This document shows positions 43,802 to 55,235 of a stretch of DNA of 64,000 bases, piece by piece. The DNA is from Ephemerocybe angulata (taxonomy: Eukaryota; Basidiomycota; Agaricomycetes; Agaricales; Psathyrellaceae). The stretch lies in the NCBI GenBank assembly GCA_013368325.1, contig JAACJK010000006.1, positions 558,001-622,000 of the forward strand, in the 5' to 3' direction. The position numbers and the translations under genes were made by a program. The notes under the pieces were generated by a model. It saw only the letters and a list, made by a program, of their open reading frames with translations, was not told the DNA's origin and made no database searches. Position 1 is the first letter of the stretch, and each line of letters begins with the position of its first letter.

Positions 43802-46800
43802 ATGACAATGCCCTGGTCGGCGTCTGCCTCGCAAACGAAATTCTTCTCCAACACGCCCTCCACCCCGGAGCGCTCCCCCAACACCATCTCCCTCTCAAAC
43901 ACCATCAACAACGAGTCACAGATCCGCTCCGCCCTCCAGCGGCCCAACACACCCACATCCGCCGCACCCCGCACACCCTTCTTCTCGCCCCAGCCCCTCA
44001 GCGGCCTCCAGCGCGGGGCGCCCAACGTGCGTCGCGAAGCCCGCCCGGACCCATGGGAGCACATCCCCCGCTCGCCCCTGCCCCCAGGCTCGCGCCCCGG
44101 CACCCCGCAGGCCCCGACATCCCGCCCCTCGACGCCCCTCGCACCGGGCTCGCGCCCCGGGACCCCGCGCACGCCCGACCCCCGGCTCTGCCAGTTCCCC
44201 GCAAGCCCCGCCGAGCGGCGCCAGCGCCTGCCGCACTCCCCGATGCCCTCGCCTGCGCCCTCCCCCGCGCCGCACGCCTACAGCATGTCCCAGCGGCAAG
44301 TCATCAACCTCGACGACCCGCCGCGCTACGACGCCCGCCCGCCCCCGCGCCACCCCGGCATGCTCGCGCCCCGATCCGCGGCTCCTCCATCCCAGCCGAA
44401 ATCTGCAAGTGAGTGGCCGAATGAAAAGACACCGTCGAGCCCGTACCACCCGCGCCAGCCGCCTGTTCTCCCCCCGAGACCGGGCCAGGTCCCGCACACT
44501 GCGCACCCGCTCGGGAGCTTCCCCCGCCACCACAGCCCCCGCGATGGGTACCGCCCCCGCAACGACCGCGATGGCAGCATGACGGCCGCCCCCGACCGCG
44601 ACGGCAAGCCGCGCGGGTTCTTCGACGCCTCCTTCGACAAGGTCAAGGCCGCACTCACCTCGCCCCTCTCTGCGCTCTCGGGCAGCAACAAGAGCCCCGA
44701 CACCCCGCGATCTGCAAGGCCGAGGGATACGAGGCGTTTTGGATACTATGAGTACAAGACGCCTGTTACGGGCGAGTTTGAGATGAAGGGCAAGGGCGAG
44801 TTCGGTGGGTTTGCGTCTGCGTACCCTGCTGTGCCCCCTAAGGATATGAAGGGCGATTACCCGTACTCGGCCAAGGACTATCCGTACTCTGCGAAGCCCG
44901 ACTATGCTGCGTATCCCAAGTCAGCGGTGCTGTTTGACGGGGATGTCAAGACGCCCCATGGCGAACGCGGGTTCGAGGACGTTACCGTCCTTGCTGTGCC
45001 CGACGACGACAAGGCCGACCTTGAGAAGGGCCTTGATGGCTCCAGCACGAAGCCGAAGGGATTCCTCGGAAGGTGCGTCTCTTACTAAGATCAAGCGCCC
45101 GTGCGCCCGATCACTTCGATCGACGGCATACCTCCTCCTATATTTCCCTCCAGTCATGCGCATATAAAAGACATACTGACACTGTGTATTGTGCTGTAGC
45201 TGGCGGGCCCAGTTCCGCGAAATCCGCGGACGCTTCAAGCGCCCCAAGTCCGGGCGCATCCCGTCGTACGACGCGGACGCCGAGCCTCAGAGCCTTGAGC
45301 AGATCGAGCGCACCCTCCGCGAGACGAAGGTCATGGCCTGGACGACCCTTGGTGGCGTGTGGCTTATGCAGTTCTCTACGTTCGGGTGCGTGTTTCGCCC
45401 ATCACCCCAGGATATTCCAGGGATCCAAGTATATACTCATAACTGGATAGGTACATCTGGACGTGGAATGTGTACCAAGATTACTACATGAACAACCACG
45501 GCGACGTGCATACCCGTGGAAAGCTCGCGTACGTCCGACCTCTCCATCCCCTCTTTCTTTCACAATCTCACCTTTTTTCTATGATTGCAGATGGATCGGC
45601 TCCCTCCAGCTGACGCTCTGCTTCGCCTTCGGGCTCATCAGCGGCACGATGCTCGACCGCGGCTACTTCTACGTCGCGACGATGCTCGGGTCGCTCATCT
45701 TTGGCATGGGGTGCGTACTCTCCCTCCCCTCTCTCTAAGTATATCTGCTGATACCCATGACAGTGTATTCGTACTGTCGTTCGTCGACCCCGCGAGTTTC
45801 TTCCAGGTACGCTTTTCTCTTCTTCTCTGCCCCCCGTATTCCTCGCTTTGTCTCCCCTGTCTCGTTCGTATGCTGATGGAACGGCACGCAGCTCTTCGTC
45901 GTGCAAGGCCTCTTCACAGGGTCCGGTCTCGGGCTGCTCTTCCTGCCCAGCGCCCTCATCTGCATGTTTCATTTCAAAGAGAAGAAAGCGCTCATGACCG
46001 GTATCGCAATGAGCGGCTCAGCGTTCGGCGCTATGATCTATCCCATCAGTGCGTCCCTCCCCTCCCCCTTCCACTTCCACTTTCACTAACAACGCCCCTT
46101 CTAACACAGTGGTCGAGTGAGTCCTGATAACCTTCATCTATAGATGTGAAGTGAATGCTGATGATCTTATAGCAAGATGTTCGAGCCGAAAGGCTTCCAA
46201 GGCGCCGTGCGCGGCAGCTCGTACCTCGTTATTTCGACGCTCGTGATCGCCAACTGCCTCATCGCGAAGCCGCCCAAGGTCTGGGCGCCCAAGTATCCCC
46301 CGCTCGATCTCCTCGGGTGCCTCAAGGAGCCGAGCTATGCTGCGGTTTGTGTGGGGTGAGTGCTTTGTGGTGAAGTATTGGGCGCTTAACTGACGATGTA
46401 TGGTTTTTGCAGGATCTTCCTTACGACCCTCGCGCTCTACTTCCCTCGTACGTCTGTCTCTCCCTCTTCGCCTCCACGAATCACCTCCTAACACTTGGAC
46501 TCCCTCCGCCCACAGAGAACTACATCGAAGACTACGCAGTCCAAGCCGGCGTCAACGCCGAAGTCTCCTTCTACAGCGTCGCCGTCCTGGGCATCTCTGC
46601 GCTCATGGGACGCATCGCTCTAGGCGTCGCCGCTGAGAAGCTGGGTGCATGGAACTTGCTCATTCCTAGCACGGTGATGGTGTTTATCATGACGTGCGCT
46701 ATGACTGGAATGTACGTCGTCGCTCTTCCTCTGTTATCGAGAGACTGGGCTGATGTGGTTGGTATACCTTTTTTTTGACTCTAGGCGCAACGCAGGCTCT

Positions 46801-47168
46801 GTCGTCGCCGTGTGCATTTTCTACGGCTTCTTCGCAGGCGCATGTACGTCCCCCTCCCTCCCTACACACCAAAAATCCAGCTACTAACTCGACTTCCAAT
46901 TGAACCTTCAGGGCTCTCTCTGCTCATTACAGCCCTCGCCTCGCTCGCCATACGCCCCTCCGAAACAGGCCAACGCGTCGGCCTCGCGCTCACCGCCTCC
47001 AGCCTCGGCGCCTTCCTCAGCCTGCCCGCGCACGCGGGGCTCCTCGGCAAGGACCTTGTCTTCAACAGGGCGATTGGGCTTATGGCGGTTTTGGTGCTGC
47101 TGGCGGTGCCGGCGTTTGTGTATGTGAGGATTGTGGTGGCGAGGAAGAGGAGGTTTAGGTTCGTTTAG
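43802..47168 (+). CDS. MFS transporter, monocarboxylate-type, with long Pro-rich N-terminus
   Basis: Twelve exons: 43802..45072, 45200..45385, 45451..45528, 45591..45710, 45764..45806, 45892..46048, 46110..46116, 46173..46355, 46413..46447, 46516..46711, 46785..46843, 46912..47168; 863 residues, phases consistent. Residues 1 to about 420 are Pro/Ser/Arg-rich, very GC-rich, with repeats SRPGTP/SRPSTP and two DYPYSAK units. About twelve hydrophobic segments follow: TTLGGVWLMQFSTFGYIWTWNVYQDYY, WIGSLQLTLCFAFGLISGTMLDRGYF, LFVVQGLFTGSGLGLLFLPSALI, FYSVAVLGISALMGRIALGV and others. The fold is major facilitator; the pattern resembles fungal MCT/SLC16-like carriers, substrate unknown. Exon 46110..46116 is seven bases. 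Start at 43802 (MTMPWSASAS) is the first in-frame ATG. Confidence 0.75.
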
Positions 47169-47590
47169 GTTTTTGGTGGTGAAGTTCGCTGGTCGAACGA
47201 GATAGAAACCGCGTTGAACGTGGATTTGTATGGAGTGAAGAAGTCATAACTATCCTTAAATTTCAAGAGATTTGTTTTTGGTTAGGTTCCAGCAGGGCCT
47301 GCCCTCTTTCCCGACTTCCAGCAAGCTGTCCGGGAATCCAATTGGCGTGTGGATCAAAAAAGGAGGAATGGTGACAAAGGGTGGGTCCACCGCCCAGACT
47401 CCAAGGCCACATGAGATGGCAGGCAGCCCGCACTAAAAAATTCTGAGGGATATATAACACTTGCAACTCCAACGCCACAATACCGACTTCGTTGTTCCTG
47501 GTTTCTTTGTTTCACTCCGGAACTGCTCTCCTTAACGTTCTCTGCCCGTACTTACGGTTTTCTCCTCTCCTCCCTCAATTCGAATTCGAA
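47169..47590. other. Intergenic region, no supported gene
   Basis: Spacer between the transporter and the small secreted protein; nothing recognised. Confidence 0.45.
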
Positions 47591-48748
47591 ATGAAGACAC
47601 TCTTTTATATCATCTCGTTCCTTTCCGTTCTCTCTAGTATTGCAGCTCTTGGCTCCCCTCCAAATATACCCACAAGGACGGTGCATAGGCGGCAAACCAA
47701 CGCTCAGCGTATGAGCCGCGGGCTCCCGCCGCTCCCACCCAGGCACCTATTTAGCCCAACGAGTGAGTCAAGCTTTATCCCTTTACCAGCTTGTCTCTTC
47801 GCTCATACTTGGCGATTGTTGATGCTATTAGGGGCCAGTATGCGCCGCTCAGCCGTTTCTGCTGTCCCAGGCTCGACGTACGTACCCTTCCACACCCATG
47901 CATCAATCATATCTGCTCGTCTGGCTTATTTATTTATTGCTTCTTCCATTGCAGTATCTTTATCAATATCCGTGTTGAGAGTCTGACTACAGGCGAAACG
48001 CCTTGGTACTTCCACTCGGCCGCAGGACTCAGCGATAACGGGCCCTCCGCCTTCAGTATAACAGCCCCAGCGTCGTCATCTGCGAAGTTTGAGCTTACCC
48101 CCGCGAACGATCCGAGTAGACGCATTGTACTACTTCATTATCAAGACGTGTCTGATTTTGGGTCTGACCCAGCAATGTACGCTGCCCCTGTGTTCAAAAC
48201 CCAGTCTCGCAGTGAGGTCTGATTCTAACCTTCACTCTCTGGTTATAGTGGGCTACATATGGAGCAGAGGGGAGAGGAGGCGAACAGTACGTTGTCAACC
48301 TTTCTGTTCACAATCTTCGGTTTGAGTCGATTCTGATCATCCCTTGTAGCCCCTGCAGGAAGCGGCCCCCATTACGATATGGTTGGCAATGCCTTCGAAA
48401 CGAGCGTTGTACGTCTGCTGCTGCTACCCCTGCAGTTAAAGTTATAAAACGAATTGCTCACCCCCATTTCGTTCGTTCTTCGTTCATAGTGGAGTCTAGA
48501 TTCTGCAACGAGGGTACTCTCGGCAACCTGGATTAGGGCTTCAGATTCGTCTGAAATCCCGCTTCGTTTTGTCCTCAAGTTTTGGTCGATGGGAGTCTGG
48601 CTGGTCCCTGTAATCGACTACCAGGCTTATGTGGACGCTGATAGCGTTAATTACCAGGGGGCATCTTACGAGGAAGTGGTGCGTTCTTTCCTTGGCTTTG
48701 CCTTCTATAGTTCGTTCTGGGTCCTGACTATCTGGTTTCCGAACTAGC
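47591..48748 (+). CDS. Putative small secreted protein, NAQRxxRGLPP family (exon model partial)
   Basis: Well supported exons are 47591..47762, 47832..47877 and 47955 onward. They give a signal peptide (MKTLFYIISFLSVLSSIAALG), the motif HRRQTNAQRMSRGLPPLPPRHLF and then RRSAVSAVPG followed by FINIRVESLTTGETPWYFHSAAGLSDNGPSAFSITAP. This order is familiar from a large family of mushroom secreted proteins of unknown function. Later parts TPAGSGPHYDMVGNAFETS and WSLDSATRVLSATWI, ending near 48748, also fit that family. Exon borders between about 48115 and 48490 do not resolve into one frame by eye, so a frame-disrupting change there is possible. Cell location: probably secreted. Confidence 0.5.
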
Positions 48749-48922
48749 GTTTGGTCGCTTCTCCGCCGCCAAATCGGACTAGGTAGAGAAGACTTAAGAG
48801 CACGCGAATGAAGGAACATGTGTGCGTTCTATCGGCTACCAAGTGGCGGCTCGCCGGTGTAAGAATACATGGGATCCTTGCGTCCATTTATGTAATGATC
48901 ATAGTACGTGTGTGTCCGTTTG

Positions 48923-51353
48923 TCAAGTGCCCACATAAGTCACTTTCAAAGGAAGCTGAGTGTGCAAAGGTCCGCCCTCATCGACGGTCGGGTGAACGAT
49001 GCCGTTCATGCTCCAAAATATGTTCTTGTTCTCGCACTCGAACTTGAACTTCGGGATTAAAGTTGCAAGGACGACTTCTATACATCGGCAGCGGTTTTAG
49101 TGACATTTCCTCCTTATGCATTTTGACACGGAACGTACTCATCTCGAGCTGAGAGAACTTGAAGCCAATGCAAGCCCTTCCGCCCCCAAGGAAAGTCATC
49201 CTGCACACGATTGTCAGTTGCATCCGCGATGATGTCATCATGCCAAGCAATTAGCGCTCACAGGTGAGAATAGACGCCCGGGATCTTGGCGTCAATTACA
49301 GCATCCGGGAGGGGCGAAAGCCATCTCTCTGGCTTCCATTCAAGTGCATCTGATCCCCATAGCTCTGGGTTACGGTTGGAGGCGGTCGGGGATATGAAAA
49401 TATTGGTTCCTTTGGGCACGAAGACTTTGTCCATTTTCGTGCCGTCAACACCAATTACCGGCTTGGATACGGGAAGTATTGCGTCTTGGTACGCTCTTTA
49501 AACAAGGTGAGTATGCAAAAATAAAGATAAAATAGCTCAACGACTCACTCTCTGAGCAACATCGGCACTGGAGGATGCAGTCTCATCGTCTCACGGCATA
49601 TGGCATCTAGATACGGAAGGCTAACGAGCTCGTCGTATTGCAGCTGACCATGTTGTTTCTGGGCCTCAGTAATTTCCTCGCGTAGCTTGTCCTGTGCTTC
49701 CTGATGATCACATAAGAGATGGAGAATGCGGGCGAGGGCATTCGATGTGGTGTCCATCGCTGCGAATGTGAGTGTTCTGCGAGTATCTGTCGGTGGGACT
49801 CATCAAAGAATGGATCATGCGACTCACGACATCTGTGCTAATAGCTCGGCATCCGGAAGTCGATCTTTCTCCGATGCAGCCATATTCGCTTTCACTACCG
49901 CATGTCCCATCACCCTCCTGGTCAGCATGTACGATTGACAAGGGATCGCAGAACAGTTAACTCACGCAAAATACTAATAACGTCCTTCCCTTTTCCGGTG
50001 AGCCCCTCGAGTGCCGCGTCTCCCTGTTGAAGTGCCTTCTTCTTCTCCTCGAAGATGTCAACAGAGGTGTTGTGCATAATATCAACAATGTCCCGAACCG
50101 ATCGGAGACTCTTCCAGAACATGCTGAGGAAATCAACGACCGCCCTCTGGAATCGACGTGTCCCAATATGCGCAATAAAGGGGAGTATGACGAAGCGCGA
50201 GAACTTCAACTTGTCTGATACATCACTATATCGATGATCAGTACTAATTGGCTGGGGGCATTTGACACAAGCCACTTGGTGAAATCAATCTTACACAAAG
50301 CTCTTGACGGAGATGCTATAAGGGTGCTCGGTGCCGCCTTCCGTAAGTGGGTCGAAGGAGTAGCCAAGACCACTCTGGCCAATGAGCTCAAGCGCAGTCC
50401 GTGTCATCCAGTTGTGCATTTCGACCTGAACGGCAGGAAGTCAGAAGCTTAGCGGGCGGAACCGAGAAACGTAGTGTATTGTCCATACCGTCTGCGGGCC
50501 TTCCTCAACTTTTTTCTGCAAAGCCTTTCCGAGTTTCTCGACAACGTTGTAGAATATGGGTACTGGGTAATATGTCTGGTTAGGAGGAGCCCAGCGGCAT
50601 CTAAGAAATGGTACTCACTCATATCCCGCATGTGTGCTATGGAGAACACGGGGTTCAGCATCTTTCTTTGCCTTCGGTGAAGATCACCAGTAGTAGAAAA
50701 CAGTCCCTCTCCAAAGATTATCTTGTTCCCGCTAGGTGGGTAAGAGACTGAGTCTCAGGGCTGTAAGTTTTATTGATTGGGGAAAACTCACAGGAGGAAC
50801 AGATCTCCCTCTTCGTAGATATGAGGCTGATCCTGTCGTCTGGTAAGTAGAAGTTCTGTGGCTGGACAAATAAACAAGGGGTATACCTTAACAACGATAT
50901 GCTGCAAAGCCTTCGGGTCGTACACATACAAACTATTTTCCTGTCGGCATCTGTTAGAAGCACCATCACAACGAACTACGAGTTGGCGTATACCCCTAGG
51001 AGTCCTTTGAACTTCACGACACCTCCAACTGCACCAAACCTGCGTTAGCCCCTGACTCGAGAATCCGTGGTTCTGAAGCGCATCTCTCACATTCTTCGGC
51101 AATCCCGTGGTGGAACTGCCAGGCCCGGGGATTGGAGAGTTCAAACATGCTCCCTGACATTTGAAAAGTGTAATAAGTACCAGTAGGAGAACCTCAATGA
51201 TGAGCGGGAAAATAACTCGCCTGTCAGGAAGGACTTGGATGGAGGACCCGGGATATTGTCGAGAGGGTCCTTCTTAAACAGCCAGCGTACGACATTCCAC
51301 AGTACTCGTGCAACGGCGAGGGAAATAAACACTCGGAAAAAGGCTGAAAGCAT
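48923..51353 (-). CDS. Cytochrome P450, tandem copy 1
   Basis: Fourteen exons, complement(48923..49077, 49139..49200, 49262..49495, 49549..49776, 49828..49894, 49966..50225, 50295..50425, 50489..50562, 50619..50731, 50792..50832, 50887..50940, 50994..51028, 51091..51153, 51221..51353), 549 residues. An N-terminal membrane anchor (MLSAFFRVFISLAVARVLWNVV) and the hinge IPGPPSKSF lead to the I-helix FAAMDTTSNALARIL, the ExxR motif ETMR, WKPERW and the heme loop FLGGGRACIGFKFSQLEM. It is a monooxygenase of the endoplasmic reticulum typical of Agaricomycetes; substrate unknown. The first intron begins GC rather than GT (GCGAGT). Its neighbour 51991-54497 is a close paralog with the same intron positions except one. 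An ATG at 51380 is an alternative start. Confidence 0.85.
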
Positions 51354-51990
51354 GATGAAGAAATGGGTACCATAGAGCAAGGAACCTGCCAGTATTTATG
51401 GATGGCCAGGACACGGTGCCAAGCATGTAAGATCCTCACTCGATCATCGTCTCCCTACCTTCTAAAAATACCTGCACGGTTCCCCTGCAGTTTTCAGTGA
51501 CTCAGCTAGTCCGAGGGCCATCCTAATGACTCTTATGACGAGGACCCGAGAGGCGCTGTAGTGCACGAAATTAGCATGGGCAAAGAGTGCTCCTAGGGGA
51601 CGCTTCCGGGAAGTCTGACTCCCACATTGACACGCGGAGCCGTCGTGATCCAAGCCGCCCGGAGAGTTGGCACCAACAGTTCCAAGGTAAGGTAAGAGTG
51701 CTAAATTATAAAATGCGGGTCCCTTGGCAGAGGAGTTGGAGAGCTCCAGTGACACAGGAGTCACACTGCAAGCGCTTGGAAAGAGCTTGGCCTGATAATT
51801 GTCGATGAAAGTACGCCCAAATCCCGACATTAACCGTGGCATCATATAAATGTTCGCGATGCGTACCACTGGGTCCAAAGTCCTGCTGTTTCACAAGAGA
51901 TAGGTGTGGCTGTTGTATTACATAGTTTTACTTTCGACAATGATTACTGCGACTGCGCATTTCTGAAACCAAACTTCCGATAATTCCTGT
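51354..51990. other. Spacer between tandem P450 genes
   Basis: No gene recognised. A short block near 51630 (GACACGCGGAGCCGTCGTGATCC) resembles one near 54775 upstream of copy 2 (GACACGCGGGTCCGTCGTGATCC), showing that the duplicated unit includes upstream sequence. Confidence 0.5.
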
Positions 51991-54497
51991 TCAAGCACCA
52001 AGATAGGTCACCTTCAAGGGAAGCCGAGGTTCCAAGGATTTTCCTCCGTCGTCAACGGCTGGCTGGGCAATGCCACTCATAAGCCAGTAGATATCCTTAT
52101 TCTCACACTCGAATCTGAACTTCGGGATTAGAGTTGCAAGAACGACTTCTGCACGGATTAATCACGCCGTGGGTTAGTACTAGCGGCACTCTTTGAGTTG
52201 TAGCGGAAGCGTCACGCACTCATCTCAAGCTGAGAGAATTTGAAGCCAATGCATGCCCTTCCGCCTCCCAAGAACGTCATGCTGTCAATAGATGTTAGCT
52301 GCGACCGGCGGTGATGCCATTCGAGTTCTTAGCGCTCACAGATGAGAATAGACGCCCGGAATCTTGGCATCAACAACGGCGTCTGGGAGGGGCGAAAGCC
52401 ATCTTTCCGGTTTCCACTCGTATGAGTCAGGTCCCCAGAGCTCTGGGTTACGGTTTGAAGCGATGGTCGAGATAAAGATCTTGGTTCCTTTGGGAACGAA
52501 TATTTCGTTCATCTGCGTTCCATCAATGCCTACCACAGGCTTCGATACGGGAAGCATGGCGTCTTGGTGTGCTCTGCAAAACGGTAAGAGCGCGTCAGTT
52601 AAATGAGAGGTCATTTTTGAACTTACTCTCGGAGCAATATTGCCACTGGGGGGTATCTGAGGGATTAAAGTTGAGCCCCTGGTATATTCCCAATGTCATG
52701 ATGGTTCTGCACTCACAATCTCATCGTTTCACGACATATCGCGTCAAGGTACGGAAGGTTAACAAGGTCATCGTACTGCAGCTGGCCGTGTTGCCTTTGG
52801 GCCTTGACTATCTCTTCCCGCAGTTTGTCTTGTGCGTCCTGATGCTCGCATAACAAATGGAGTATGCGAGCGAGCGCGTTAGAGGTGGTGTCCATCGCAG
52901 CAAAGGTAAGCGTTCTGCGAGGGTTGATATTATGTCCCGTAAGTTTTAATTCGTCTAACATGCGAGCAAACGTATTGAAACTCACGTCATTTGCCCCAAC
53001 AGCTCGGAGTCTGGAAGCCTATCCTTCTCAGATGCCGATATATTGGCCTTGACTATAATTTCGGGCAAGCTGGTCAGCACACCTTACAAGAATCTTACTT
53101 GAAGAAACTCACGCAGAATGCTGATGATATCCTTCCCTTGCCCGGCCAGAGCCTCGACGGCCGCGCCTCCCTGTCGAAGTGCTTCCCTCTTCTCCTCGAA
53201 AATGGTAACCGAAGTGTCGTGCATAATGTCGACGATATCCCGAAGTGATTTGAGGTTCTTCCAAAATACGCTTAGAGAATCGATGGCCGCCCTCTGGAGT
53301 CGGGGAGTCCCAATGTGGGCAACCAATGGGAGTATGACGAAGCGGGAGAACGTCAACTTGTCAGTTGCAGAACTGGAGTTACAGCGTCAGTACTCGAGAA
53401 GGAGGCTTGGTGCGAAAGCGTACACGAGACGTTTCACCGAGATGCTGTAAGGATGTTCGGTACCGTCTTCAGTCAGCGGGTCAAATGAGTACCCAAGTCC
53501 GCTCTGACCAATCAACTCTAGCGCAGTCCGAGTCATCCAGGAGAGGACATCAATCTGCACAAAGGAGTGGTAGGTCAGAATGTGAGGGCGACGATTGAGG
53601 TCAAGGAACTGGATCGATAGACTCACCGTTTGCGGCCCGTTCTCAACTTTCCGCTGGAACGAATCTCCTAGCTTATTGACGACGTTGTAGAATATGGGTA
53701 CTATGGAAATATAGTCCGTTAGAGGGGCTACATCGACATCTACGTATTGTATACACACTCATCTCGCGCATGTGCGCTATTGAGAACACGGGGTTCAGCA
53801 TCTTTCTTTGTTTTCGGTGGTGATCGCCAGTTGTGGCTAAAAGGCCAGTCCCGAAAATCAGCTTGTTTGAGCTAGAAGTTAAATGTATAGGGTGAGTGTT
53901 GATGCCCCTGCCAGGGGATCCCTAGCACATACAGGATAAACAGGTCCGCCTCCTCGAAGATGTGTTGATCCTGTGCCCCGCCGGCTTACATTAACACCGC
54001 AATCATTTATCGGATTGGAGCATACCTTGACTACGACGTGATGCAAAGCCTTCGGATCGTAGACATACAGGTTACTTTCCTACAGGTGGCAATTGTCAGA
54101 AAAACCTGTACCAATGCGCAGCCAGAAGCTCGGACTCACGCCTAAGAACCCTTTGAACTTGAGGACTCCCCCAACTGCATCGACACGATTCTGATTTAAC
54201 GGGCTTGGATGAAGAGTCTGACGGAATAGAAGACCTACAGTCTTCCGCAATCTGCTGGTGGAATTGCCAAGCCCGGGGGTGGATGAGCTCAGACAGATTA
54301 CCTAGCATCGGATAATCGTTCAATTAGTATCATTGGCCAACAGAATCTCCCTAAAGCTTGCCTTTGAGAAAGGACTTGTTCGGAGGGCCCGGAATGTTGT
54401 TCAAGGGGTCTTTCTTGAACAACCTCCGCAACACTTTCCATAATCCCCAAGCAAGGATGAGGGATATGACCGATCGAAGAAAAGGCGTCGACGACAT
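51991..54497 (-). CDS. Cytochrome P450, tandem copy 2
   Basis: Fifteen exons, complement(51991..52148, 52220..52281, 52340..52573, 52627..52656, 52717..52914, 52986..53052, 53113..53372, 53424..53554, 53627..53700, 53759..53871, 53933..53970, 54026..54079, 54140..54174, 54239..54301, 54362..54497), 550 residues. Anchor MSSTPFLRSVISLILAWGLW, hinge NNIPGPPNKSFLKG, I-helix FAAMDTTSNALARIL, ETMR, WKPERW and heme loop FLGGGRACIGFKF are all present. It has one intron more than copy 1 (52657-52716, just after ETMRL). The first intron again starts GC (GCAAGC). Probably ER-bound, substrate unknown. Confidence 0.85.
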
Positions 54498-55235
54498 CGA
54501 GCAACAGACCTAAAGGGCAACACAGGGAAGGGAAAGACATGGTACATACTTATATTCTAGACCGCAAGGGAATACACACGGTGTCAAGCTTTCAGGCTCC
54601 AGTACTCGCCTTCTCATCTTCTCAACGTTCCCGGATGGGTTTTTTACGACCTTTTATGCTGCTTTCAAGGGGGCCGAGGCGCCGTGTTCATGTCATTAGT
54701 ATCTCGAATCGAAGGCACGAAGCAATGACAGTGAGAAATACCTATTGAAATGCTTCTTCCCATTATGACTCTGACACGCGGGTCCGTCGTGATCCATGAC
54801 GTTCTCGATGCGCGGCAGAGACTTTGAGAACTAGACAATTCTGAATGACTAAGGCGCCAATAAACCAAGATAATCTGGCCGTTCTCCGTGACCTTGCCAT
54901 AGAGCCCAATCCCAGCTTATCAACCAGTGAGGACGGTGGAAAGGGCACCCGCTCATGGTTTGCGGGGCCCCTCGCTAGTGTACTCCAACTTTCCCCCAAT
55001 GATCATCTACGCGACAGGTCATCAGCAGCGAAAACATGCAGAGATAGAGTAGTGCGCAGTATACGCACCTAAATATATTATCTGAAGTGTTTTGTGGGCA
55101 GAATGTGTTAACATAGTCATAGCTGAGTCAGAGACCAGCGCAACTTTTCGAGGAACGTCGGTGCAACGGATCATGTACACATATCTATACCTTTCTATCC
55201 AAACAAAAGCGAGCCTTTCTGAGGCTTGCAGCGTT
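54498..55235. other. Intergenic region, no supported gene
   Basis: It holds the promoter region of P450 copy 2 and the 3' flank of the desaturase gene. Short frames only. Confidence 0.5.

Noticed and set aside
43916..44533. 205-codon minus-strand open frame rich in Arg and Gly
   Set aside because: Antisense to the GC-rich proline exon of the MFS transporter; long shadow frames are expected there.
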